DNA from: Actinomycetales bacterium | Lineage (GTDB): Bacteria > Actinomycetota > Actinomycetes > Actinomycetales > Microbacteriaceae | Reading direction: 5' to 3' | Assembly: GCA_015655415.1 (NCBI GenBank) | Contig: JAATFB010000088.1 | Coordinates: 62,001 to 126,000, forward strand | DNA length: 64,000 bases | Shown: positions 57,123 to 64,000 of the stretch, piece by piece | How the letters are laid out: every line of letters begins with the position of its first letter | How positions within the stretch are numbered: the stretch's first letter is position 1 | The notes under the pieces: generated by a model | Told to the model about the DNA's origin: nothing | Database searches by the model: none | What the model saw: the letters and a program-made list of their open reading frames with translations, nothing else | Translations under genes and position numbers: made by a program

Positions 57123-58430
57123 TCATCCCCGAGCGCCGGTCGTGACCCGCAGCGCCGCCCACACCTCAGCGCGGTCGGCGAACGATTCGAGGTCGCGCCC
57201 GAGCGCCCTCTCGGCGGCCCGGATGCGGGCCGTCAACGTGTGCCGGTGCACCCCCACGGCGCGCGCCGCCGCGTCGTACACGCCGTTGTGCTCCAACCAC
57301 GCCAGCAGCGTCGTGCCGAGCGTCCCCTGCGGATCGCGCGCCGTCAACGGGGCGAGCAGGTCGGCGGCGCGGCGCGGGGCATCCTCGTCATCCAGTGCCG
57401 CGAGCAGAGGTCCGCGCACGATCGGCTCGGTCGACGCCTCGCTTCGACGGATCGCGGCGTCCACGCCCGCTCGCGCCCGGCCGAGCGCCGCGGCCCCCGC
57501 CTCGGACAGCCCGGAGAGGGCGCCCAGCTCGGAGGCGAGCGCCTCCCCGTCGTCGAGCGCCCTGAGCAGCGCCGCCCGCAGCGCCGACCGCGCCGAGTCC
57601 AGCGCACGACCCTGGTAGAGCGCCAGCCCCGCCAGCGCCACCACGCCCGTGACCACGTGCTGTGCGGCCTGGTCGACGTCTCCCGGGCCACCGTGTGCGA
57701 GGACGCCCAGCAGACGGTCGCTCGCCCCGATCGTCTGCAGCGACACGACGGCGTCTCCCTCGGCGAGCGTGGATGCCGCGCGCCGCCGGGCGGCAAGCAT
57801 CCGGCCGGCCTCGGCCTCGACGACCTGCCGCGTGGACGCCGTCAGCGCCCGGGCGGGGAACACGCGTTCCACCGCGCCCGCGGCGTTAACCAGCACGACC
57901 CAGCGATCCAGTTGCCGGGCGAGCTCGGCGAGCGTGGCCGCCAGGCCGTCGGGACGCAGTGCCGCGAGAGAGATGGCGCGCTGCGCCGAGAGCGCCCAGG
58001 TGTTGCGCGCGTACTGCTGCTGGGCGACCAGATCGGCGGCGTACCGCGCTATCGCGATGAAAGGGGTGCGATAGGGCACCTCGATGAGCGGAAGGCCGGC
58101 GCGCAGGCACGCGTCGAGCAGAGGCGGCGGGGTCCCGCTCACGACTTCCACGCCGAACCCCAGCCCCACGACGTCGTGAGCCACGAGCCGGCCCGCATAG
58201 GCGTCGTAGCCACCGCCGTCGCCGGCCCCGCTCGCGCCCGAGAACTGCGTCCCGGCGGTGAGCAGCAGCTGTCCGGGGATCAGGAACGGGCCGGGGTCGG
58301 CGAGGTCGGAGCTGTGCACCCAGGAGATCTCGGCGTCGAGAGCGCCGAGTGGAAGGGCATCCTCGCGGGTGAGCAGCCCGAGGCCCAGCTCGCGTCGCGC
58401 GAGCAGCAGGCGAAGAGTGGGGACGGCCAC
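57123..58430 (-). CDS. PucR-family regulator of the GABA locus
   Basis: A 435-residue regulator. N-terminal purine-catabolism-type sensing domain (WVHSSDLADPGPFLIPGQLL LTAGTQ split here; VEVVSGTPPPLLDACLRAGL) and a C-terminal PucR HTH (LLAWLEHNGVYDAAARAVGV, HRHTLTARIRAAERALGRDL). GTG start with TACCAT about 7 bp upstream, so possibly leaderless. It is divergent from gabT-gabD; family members often act as activators in response to the nitrogen substrate. The palindrome at 58469-58487 is the likely binding site. Confidence 0.88.
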   Translation of the reverse strand: MAVPTLRLLLARRELGLGLLTREDALPLGALDAEISWVHSSDLADPGPFLIPGQLLLTAGTQFSGASGAGDGGGYDAYAGRLVAHDVVGLGFGVEVVSGTPPPLLDACLRAGLPLIEVPYRTPFIAIARYAADLVAQQQYARNTWALSAQRAISLAALRPDGLAATLAELARQLDRWVVLVNAAGAVERVFPARALTASTRQVVEAEAGRMLAARRRAASTLAEGDAVVSLQTIGASDRLLGVLAHGGPGDVDQAAQHVVTGVVALAGLALYQGRALDSARSALRAALLRALDDGEALASELGALSGLSEAGAAALGRARAGVDAAIRRSEASTEPIVRGPLLAALDDEDAPRRAADLLAPLTARDPQGTLGTTLLAWLEHNGVYDAAARAVGVHRHTLTARIRAAERALGRDLESFADRAEVWAALRVTTGARG

Positions 58431-58468
58431 GGCTCCGATGGTACAGTCTGGCCAACCTGAGCGTCAGA

Positions 58469-58487
58469 TCTGTACACCATGTACAGA
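58469..58487. promoter_or_regulatory. Perfect palindrome, probable PucR operator
   Basis: TCTGTACA-CCA-TGTACAGA, 8-bp perfect arms, 39 bp from the PucR-type start and upstream of gabT. It is the only such palindrome in the 475-bp divergent gap. The rest of the gap holds degenerate direct repeats and no gene. Confidence 0.65.
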
Positions 58488-58769
58488 ACGATGTGCACGC
58501 GGCAGACCTATGGTGGGTGCGAGCCGGTGGAAACGCCGACCGGGCGCGAACCGGTGGAAACGCTGGCGCAGGATGCCGACGCAAGATGCCGACGCGGCGC
58601 ATCGTGCGTCGACAGCTTCTTCCGCGACGGATCTCGCCGAATGCCTCTTCCGCAACGGATTTCAGCGAATGCTTCATACGGACGACGTTTCGCATGAAGC
58701 ACACGGTGAAATGGCTCGCAGTCGCGACCGGTGCCCGCCGGCCACGGATGCGGGCGGGAGCTGCCACGG

Positions 58770-58803
58770 ACGGCACGGCCACTACGACGGCACGGCCACT
58801 ACG
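58770..58803. repeat. 17-bp tandem repeat, 2 copies plus partial
   Basis: Two perfect units of ACGGCACGGCCACTACG and degenerate GGCACGG-rich continuations to about 58870, just before gabT. They lie in the 5' leader or promoter region, so copy number could affect expression. Confidence 0.7.
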
Positions 58804-58905
58804 ACGGCACGGCACGGCCACCGGGGCACGGACGGCACGAGCACCACGGCCACACGGCACGGACGGCACGGAACGACGGCACAGACACGACGAATCGAGG
58901 CGAGG

Positions 58906-60261
58906 ATGACCACTCTCGACACGCACGACGCCCCGGCCGGGGGACCGCGGCTGCCCCAGGAACGTCGCCTCGTGACCGAGATACCGGGACCGGAGTCCCG
59001 CCGCCTGCTGGAGCGCAAGGCCGACGCGGTCGCGAGGGGCGTCGGGCACACGATGCCCGTTGCAACCGTCGCAGCCGGCGGCGGCGTGCTCGTGGACGCC
59101 GACGGCAACTCGCTCATCGACCTGGGAAGCGGCATCGCCGTCACCGGCGTCGGCAACTCCGCACCTCGAGTCGTCGAGGCGGTGCAGCGCCAGGTCGCGC
59201 AGTTCACGCACACCTGCTTCACGATCTCGCCGTACGAGTCCTACGTGGCGGTGGCGGAGGCGCTGAACCGGCTGACCCCGGGCGAGTTCGCCAAGCGCAG
59301 CGCCCTGTTCAACTCCGGGGCCGAGGCCGTGGAGAACGCGGTCAAGATCGCCCGGCACCACACGAGGAAGCAGGCCGTCGTCGTCTTCGACCACGCCTAC
59401 CATGGGCGCACCAACCTCACGATGGCGCTGACCGCGAAGAGCATGCCGTACAAGAGCGGCTTCGGACCGTTCGCGCCCGAGGTGTACCGCGCCCCCCTGT
59501 CGTACCCCTACCGGGACGGGCTGAGCGGCGCGGATGCCGCCTCCCGCGCCATCGCGCAGATCGAGTCGCAGGTGCGCGCCGAGAACCTCGCTGCCGTCCT
59601 CATCGAGCCCATCCAGGGCGAGGGCGGCTTCATCGTCCCCGCCGACGGGTTCCTCCCCGCTCTGCAGAGCTGGGCGAACGACAACGACGTGGTGTTCATC
59701 GCCGATGAGGTGCAGACCGGCTTCGCCCGCACCGGCACCATGTTCGCCAGCGAGCAGTTCGGCGCCGTGCCCGATCTCGTGACCACCGCCAAGGGCATCG
59801 CCGGCGGACTGCCGCTCTCCGCCGTCACCGGGCGCGCCGAGATCATGGACTCCGCGCAGGTCGGCGGCCTCGGCGGAACCTACGGCGGCAACCCGATCGC
59901 GTGCGCCGCCGCGCTGGCGACGATCGAGACGTACGAGCAGGATGGCCTCGCCGAGCGTGCGCAGCGGCTCGGCGCCATCCTCTCCGCCCGGCTGGAGGAG
60001 ATGCGGAAGAGGGACGCCCGCGTCGGGGACGTCCGCGGACGCGGCGCGATGATGGCGATCGAGCTGGTCGACCCTGCCACGGGGGCACCGGATGCGGCGC
60101 TCACGGCGCGCGTGACGGCATCCGTGCACCGGCGGGGCGTGGTGCTGCTCACCTGCGGCACCTGGGGCAACGTGATCCGGTTCCTGCCTCCGCTCGCCAT
60201 CTCGGACGAGCTGTTGAACGAGGGACTGGACCTCGTGCGGGACGCCCTGGCCGAGAGCTGA
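58906..60261 (+). CDS. gabT: 4-aminobutyrate aminotransferase
   Basis: A 451-residue class III PLP aminotransferase that moves the amino group of GABA to 2-oxoglutarate, giving succinate semialdehyde. Landmarks: NSGAEAVENAVKIAR, the HAYHGRTNLTMALT region, FIADEVQTGFARTG with the PLP-binding Asp, and the Schiff-base Lys in VTTAKGIAGGLPLSA. GCGAGG just upstream of the ATG. Followed 43 bp later by the succinate-semialdehyde dehydrogenase, which fixes the pathway. Confidence 0.93.
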   Translation: MTTLDTHDAPAGGPRLPQERRLVTEIPGPESRRLLERKADAVARGVGHTMPVATVAAGGGVLVDADGNSLIDLGSGIAVTGVGNSAPRVVEAVQRQVAQFTHTCFTISPYESYVAVAEALNRLTPGEFAKRSALFNSGAEAVENAVKIARHHTRKQAVVVFDHAYHGRTNLTMALTAKSMPYKSGFGPFAPEVYRAPLSYPYRDGLSGADAASRAIAQIESQVRAENLAAVLIEPIQGEGGFIVPADGFLPALQSWANDNDVVFIADEVQTGFARTGTMFASEQFGAVPDLVTTAKGIAGGLPLSAVTGRAEIMDSAQVGGLGGTYGGNPIACAAALATIETYEQDGLAERAQRLGAILSARLEEMRKRDARVGDVRGRGAMMAIELVDPATGAPDAALTARVTASVHRRGVVLLTCGTWGNVIRFLPPLAISDELLNEGLDLVRDALAES

Positions 60262-60304
60262 CCGCACGAGGGAACCACGAGGGAACAATGAGAGGAGACA
60301 ACGG

Positions 60305-61771
60305 ATGCTGAACGAGAAGGAGCTGCTGGCCGACGTCCCGGCCGGCCTGTACATCGCGGGCGAGTGGGCCGAGGGCGAGCGCCCGGCCGGCCTGAAGGTC
60401 TTCGACCCGGCGACAGGGGAGCTGCTGAAGACCATCGCGGACGGATCGCCCGCTGACGGCATCCGCGCCCTCGACGCCGCCGTGGCCGCGGCCGACGACT
60501 GGGCGGCGACCGCGCCGCGCGCCCGTGGCGAGATCCTGCGCCGGGCGTTCGATCTGCTGCAGGAGCGGGCGGACGACTTCGCCCTGCTGATGACGCTGGA
60601 GATGGGCAAGCCGCTGGCGGAGGCGCGCGGCGAGGTGACCTACGGCGGCGAGTTCCTGCGCTGGTTCAGCGAGGAGTCCGTGCGCATCACCGGCCGGTAC
60701 GGCACGAACCCGGAGGGCACCGGACGCATCATCGTCACACAGCACCCTGTGGGACCGTGCTTCTTGATCACGCCGTGGAACTTCCCGCTCGCGATGGCCA
60801 CCCGTAAGATCGCCCCGGCCCTTGCGGCCGGCTGCACGGTGGTGATCAAGCCGGCCGCGCTGACGCCGCTGACCACTCTGTACTTCGCGAAGCTGATGGC
60901 GGATGCCGGCCTCCCCGCCGGCGTGCTCAACGTGGTGACCACCACGTCGTCCGGCGCGGTGTCCTCTCCGATCATCGCCGACCCGCGGCTGCGCAAGCTG
61001 TCGTTCACCGGCTCGACGCCGGTGGGGCGCGCGCTGCTGAAGGAGGCGTCCGAGAACGTGCTGCGCACGTCGATGGAGCTGGGCGGGAACGCGCCGTTCG
61101 TCGTGTTCGACGACGCGGACCTCGACAGGGCGGTCGACGGGGCGATGCTCGCGAAGTTCCGCAACATCGGAGAGGCGTGCACGGCCGCGAACCGATTCAT
61201 CGTGCACGAGTCGGTCGTGGAGGAGTTCGCCGACAGGGTGACCGATCGCGTGCGCCGGCTGAAGGTCGGTCGTGGCACGGAAGACGGGGTCGCGATCGGA
61301 CCGCTCATCGACGGCAAGGCGGTGGCGAAGGCATCCGAGCTGGTGTCGGATGCCGTCGGCCGCGGCGCCAGGCTGCGCGTCGGCGGCTCGGCCATCGATG
61401 GTGCGGGCTCGTTCTTCGAGCCGACCGTGATCTCCGACGTCGCACCCGGCAGTGAGATCCTCAGGGAGGAGATCTTCGGACCCGTGCTCGCGATCGTGCC
61501 GTTCCGCGACGAGGACGACGCGGTGCGCATCGCCAACGACACCGAGTACGGCCTGGTGAGCTACGCGTACACCCGGGACCTGGCACGCGGCCAGCGCCTG
61601 ATCGAGCGGCTGCAGACCGGCATGATGGGCCTGAACGTGGGCGTCGTGTCGAACGCGGCCGCTCCGTTCGGGGGCGTCAAGCAGTCCGGGCTGGGCCGGG
61701 AGGGCGGGTTCGAGGGCATCCACGAGTACCTGTCGACCAAGTACACGCTCACCCCCGACCCGTTCGCCTGA
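60305..61771 (+). CDS. gabD: Succinate-semialdehyde dehydrogenase
   Basis: A 488-residue NAD(P)+ aldehyde dehydrogenase: PVGPCFLITPWNFPLAMATR for cofactor binding, catalytic Glu in SMELGGNAPFVVF, nucleophile Cys in NIGEACTAANRF, and C-terminal PFGGVKQSGLGREGG. Typical GabD length. GAGGAGA lies upstream of the ATG. Oxidises succinate semialdehyde from the GabT reaction to succinate for the TCA cycle. Confidence 0.93.
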   Translation: MLNEKELLADVPAGLYIAGEWAEGERPAGLKVFDPATGELLKTIADGSPADGIRALDAAVAAADDWAATAPRARGEILRRAFDLLQERADDFALLMTLEMGKPLAEARGEVTYGGEFLRWFSEESVRITGRYGTNPEGTGRIIVTQHPVGPCFLITPWNFPLAMATRKIAPALAAGCTVVIKPAALTPLTTLYFAKLMADAGLPAGVLNVVTTTSSGAVSSPIIADPRLRKLSFTGSTPVGRALLKEASENVLRTSMELGGNAPFVVFDDADLDRAVDGAMLAKFRNIGEACTAANRFIVHESVVEEFADRVTDRVRRLKVGRGTEDGVAIGPLIDGKAVAKASELVSDAVGRGARLRVGGSAIDGAGSFFEPTVISDVAPGSEILREEIFGPVLAIVPFRDEDDAVRIANDTEYGLVSYAYTRDLARGQRLIERLQTGMMGLNVGVVSNAAAPFGGVKQSGLGREGGFEGIHEYLSTKYTLTPDPFA

Positions 61772-61853
61772 GCCCCCTGCCCCTCCTCCTGCCCCGCGCG
61801 TCCCCGCGCGTCGCCCCAGTGTCCGCCTGGGTCCCCGCGCGTCCCCCAGGGTC

Positions 61854-61908
61854 GAGAAGCCACAAGCTGCGGGAATGAACATCCCGTGACGACGCCTACT
61901 GGCTTTTC
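61854..61908. repeat. Nested palindromic element (REP-like)
   Basis: Outer arms GAGAAGCCA and TGGCTTTTC (one mismatch) enclose an inner hairpin CGGGA/TCCCG (61870-61886), between gabD and the convergent fucosidase gene. The arms recall the palindrome at 17967-18019. The flanking DNA (61772-62019) otherwise holds only low-complexity GC-rich repeats. Confidence 0.5.
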
Positions 61909-62019
61909 GGCGCTCGGGTGCGGCGTGGCGGGCGCGGCCGGACGGGCACGGGGGTAGGCGCGGCCGGGCGGGCACGGGGGCGCCCCGGGCGCCGGGACCG
62001 GCGGGTGCGGGGCCGGGGC

Positions 62020-63336
62020 TCAGCCGCGCAGGAACAGCTCGATCACCGGCACCGCGGCATCCGGACGCCGCACCGGCAGGTCGAGGGTGAGCGTGGCGGC
62101 CGGCTGGCCGCCCTGGATCGTGTTCTGCGCGCCGGTGCCGGGCTCGATCACCCGCATCCGGATCTCGCTGCCGTCGCACAGCAGCTGCGCGTAGTCGACA
62201 CGGCCCGCGAGACCCGGCAGGTGCAGCGATCCGAACGGCCAGGCGAAGAGGTGCGCGTAGAGCCGGTCTCCGCGCTGCGTGTAGCGCACGTCGGTGGGCG
62301 GGACGAAGCCGCTGGCCCCCGCGCCGTACACGGCACGGGAGTGCAGTCGCATCCACTCGCGCACGCCGTCGAGGGCGTGCCGGGCGTTCGCGTCGAGCTC
62401 GCCGCGACCGTTCGGGCCCACGTTCAGCAGCAGGTTCCCGTTCTTGGACACGCCGTCCACCAGCATGCGCACCAGCAGGTCGACGTCCTTGTAGTCGTGG
62501 TTGTCGCGGTCGTAGCCCCAGCTTCCGTTGAGGGTCTGGCACGCCTCCCAGAGCACCGGATGCCCGTCGACCTCCATCGGACGATCCGGCTGATACTGCT
62601 CCGGCGTGACCAGGTCGCCCGGGATGCCGAGTCGATCGTTGACGATGATGCCCGGCTGCAGCTCCCGCACCATCGCCATCAGCTGCCGCGCTCCCCAGTC
62701 GTCGGCGCCCTTGGCGCCCCAGACCTGCGGTGTGTGACCCACGGCGTAGGAGAAGTCGAAGAACAGGTAGTCGACGCGGCCATAGCCGGTGAGCAGCTCC
62801 CGCACCTGCCCGTGCAGATAGGCGCGGTAGCGGGCCATGTCGCGGCCCTCGTTCAGCTCGGCCGCATTCGGCTCGTCGCGCTGCGGGTGGAAGCCGTCGA
62901 TGGTGAAGTCGGGGTGGTGCCAGTCGAGCAGCGAGTGGTAGAAGCCGACCCTGAGCCCGGCCTCCCGCACGGCGTCGACGAACTCGGCCACGACGTCCCG
63001 GGCGAACGGGGTGTGCATGACGGTGTAGTCGGTGAGCGCGGAGTCCCACAGGCAGAAGCCGTCGTGGTGCTTCGTGGTCAGCACGACATAGCGCATGCCA
63101 GCATCCCGAGCCGCGGCGGCCCACTTGCGGGCGTCGAAGAGATCGGGATCGAAGTGCCGTGCGTACCGCTCGTACTGCTGGGCGGTCATCCGCTCCCGGT
63201 TCATCAGCCACTCGTGGCGCGCGCCCAGCGCGTAGAGGCCCCAGTGGATGAACATGCCGAAACGGTCGTCGCTGAACCACGCGGTCTCGGCCTCTGGCAC
63301 GGCAGCGGGGACAGGAGGCGGGGCGGACGGCATCAT
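62020..63336 (-). CDS. Alpha-L-fucosidase, GH29
   Basis: This 438-residue enzyme has the GH29 barrel start (WFSDDRFGMFIHWGLYALGA), YVVLTTKHHDGFCLWDS, the nucleophile Asp in VDYLFFDFSYAVG, LQPGIIVNDRLGIPGD, and NGNLLLNVGPNGRGELD. The C-terminal beta domain is complete. No signal peptide, so intracellular hydrolysis of fucosylated oligosaccharides is likely. Lies alone, convergent with gabD. Confidence 0.92.
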   Translation of the reverse strand: MMPSAPPPVPAAVPEAETAWFSDDRFGMFIHWGLYALGARHEWLMNRERMTAQQYERYARHFDPDLFDARKWAAAARDAGMRYVVLTTKHHDGFCLWDSALTDYTVMHTPFARDVVAEFVDAVREAGLRVGFYHSLLDWHHPDFTIDGFHPQRDEPNAAELNEGRDMARYRAYLHGQVRELLTGYGRVDYLFFDFSYAVGHTPQVWGAKGADDWGARQLMAMVRELQPGIIVNDRLGIPGDLVTPEQYQPDRPMEVDGHPVLWEACQTLNGSWGYDRDNHDYKDVDLLVRMLVDGVSKNGNLLLNVGPNGRGELDANARHALDGVREWMRLHSRAVYGAGASGFVPPTDVRYTQRGDRLYAHLFAWPFGSLHLPGLAGRVDYAQLLCDGSEIRMRVIEPGTGAQNTIQGGQPAATLTLDLPVRRPDAAVPVIELFLRG

Positions 63337-63535
63337 TCTTCTCTCGTGAGGCGCGGTGGCGGCGGGACGCGGGCGGGGGCCGTGTGACGAAGGACGTCGG
63401 CATCCCTCTTCTCACGTTACGGCAGCATTCGCCTCGCGCCCCGGCACTTGCCTCGGGCCGCCGCGCTGAGGATGCTGCCCTCCGCTGGAATGCCCCTCCA
63501 CCGGGGATGCCCCCCCGCTGCGACGCCAGGACCCG

Positions 63536-64000
63536 TCAGTGCAGGCGCACCTGCTTCGGCAGGGCGAAGACGAGCAGGAACGCCGCGACCGAGAAGATCG
63601 CGCTGGCCAGCATGGCCAGTGCCGCGCCATGGCCGAACCCGACCGCGAGCTGGTGGTCGACGTACTGCTGGATGGCGTGCTTGACGGCATCCGCACCGCC
63701 CGCCGCGTGCTGCTGCGCGATCTCGGCGGCCTTGGCCTTGCTGGGCGCGAACGAATCCGGCAGCTGGCTGAACAGCACACTGCCGATGAGCGCTATGCCG
63801 ATCGCCGATCCGATGCGCTGCATGGTCTGGATGACGCCGCTCGCGGCACCCGCCTCGGAGTTGTCCACCGTGGCGATGATGAACCGGGCGTTCGGTGCGA
63901 TGAACAGGCCGCTGCCGAAGCCCGCGACCACCAGCGGCGGCAGGAGATCCCAGCTGACGAGGTCGTGCGTGGGCGCCAGCCAGAAGATCAGCCAGAGCGC
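63536..64000 (-). CDS. MFS transporter (EmrB/QacA type), 5' part beyond window
   Basis: The last 155 residues of a drug:H+ antiporter-type exporter. The frame is still open at the right edge (ALWLIFWLAPTHD). Helices VVAGFGSGLFIAPNARFIIA and MLASAIFSVAAFLLVFALP bracket EAGAASGVIQTMQRIGSAIG, the conserved motif of the 14-helix DHA2 family, and the large loop typical between the last two helices. Substrate unknown. Confidence 0.8.
   Translation of the reverse strand, partial: ALWLIFWLAPTHDLVSWDLLPPLVVAGFGSGLFIAPNARFIIATVDNSEAGAASGVIQTMQRIGSAIGIALIGSVLFSQLPDSFAPSKAKAAEIAQQHAAGGADAVKHAIQQYVDHQLAVGFGHGAALAMLASAIFSVAAFLLVFALPKQVRLH

Noticed and set aside
57886-60609. A minus-strand open frame of about 907 codons over gabT
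   Set aside because: Antisense shadow of gabT and an out-of-frame reading of the PucR-type gene; no ribosome site and low-complexity composition.
60149-63415. A minus-strand open frame of about 1,088 codons across gabD and the fucosidase gene
   Set aside because: It is antisense to gabD and out of frame with the fucosidase. The translation is Arg/Ala/Pro-rich without motifs, as expected from high-GC complementary strands.

Overview
The window is very GC-rich, with compact ATGA- and GTGA-overlapped operons, many GTG starts and several apparently leaderless promoters. This points to a high-GC Gram-positive of the Actinomycetota. The mix of sugar ABC transporters, LacI/GntR/PucR regulators and an LCP wall-assembly protein fits Microbacteriaceae best. 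That family assignment is inference; no rRNA gene is present to confirm it.

Host backbone, left part (1-18.1 kb). A catabolic cluster comes first: a truncated solute-binding protein, enoyl-CoA hydratase, a FAH-family keto-deoxy-sugar-acid dehydratase and an aldehyde dehydrogenase. The dehydratase and dehydrogenase together look like the end of an oxidative (Weimberg-type) pentose or uronate pathway. A second unit follows behind a clear promoter with a LacI-type operator: Gfo/Idh/MocA dehydrogenase, sugar-phosphate isomerase-like TIM barrel and SDR. Housekeeping and unknown genes come next: a DUF1345 membrane protein, an LCP ligase, Ogt DNA repair methyltransferase, a serine beta-lactamase-like hydrolase, a thiolase, a rhomboid-like membrane protein, a small GNAT, dienelactone hydrolase and a HIT protein.

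Prophage (18,194-34,748). A complete-looking, unusually small (about 16.5 kb) siphovirus-type prophage sits in the 3' end of tRNA-Arg(ACG), bounded by a perfect 35-bp direct repeat (attL/attR). Its rightward genes run from a 55-codon zinc-finger gene through an AlpA/Xis-like HTH, an HNH nuclease fused to a P-loop kinase-like domain, small and large terminase, portal, a single-chain ClpP-type protease plus HK97 capsid fusion, head-tail and tail proteins, a -1 frameshifted tail chaperone, tape measure, tail tip, endolysin and membrane/holin proteins. The leftward genes are the repressor at the left end, and a small Cys-rich gene, the tyrosine integrase and a small HTH gene at the right end. The most interesting observation in the window is that the attachment core lies inside the 3' end of the repressor gene. 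In the integrated form the repressor stops in the tRNA-derived core boundary (109 aa). In the circular phage the same frame would gain 23 residues with a hydrophobic tail, and its stop would overlap by 4 nt the start of the gene upstream of the integrase. This is the layout expected for an integration-dependent immunity switch.

Host backbone, right part (34.7-64 kb). An organosulfur-type unit follows: GntR regulator, NtaA/SnaA/DszA monooxygenase, rhodanese, a sulfonate-type ABC transporter and a quinone oxidoreductase. Its ABC ATPase carries an apparent amber truncation. Next is an arabinan/arabino-oligosaccharide locus: LacI, GH127, a three-gene ABC importer and GH51. Then come an SGNH hydrolase, a luciferase-like monooxygenase, a membrane protein with an Asp/Thr repeat tail, SMP-30 lactonase, mannitol dehydrogenase-family oxidoreductase and a GH3 lipoprotein. 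The last unit is a GABA degradation locus (PucR regulator, gabT, gabD), followed by a GH29 alpha-L-fucosidase and the end of an MFS exporter.

Many intergenic gaps hold different short tandem duplications (14-27 bp, 2-4 copies). I saw no CRISPR array, no insertion sequence and no rRNA gene.
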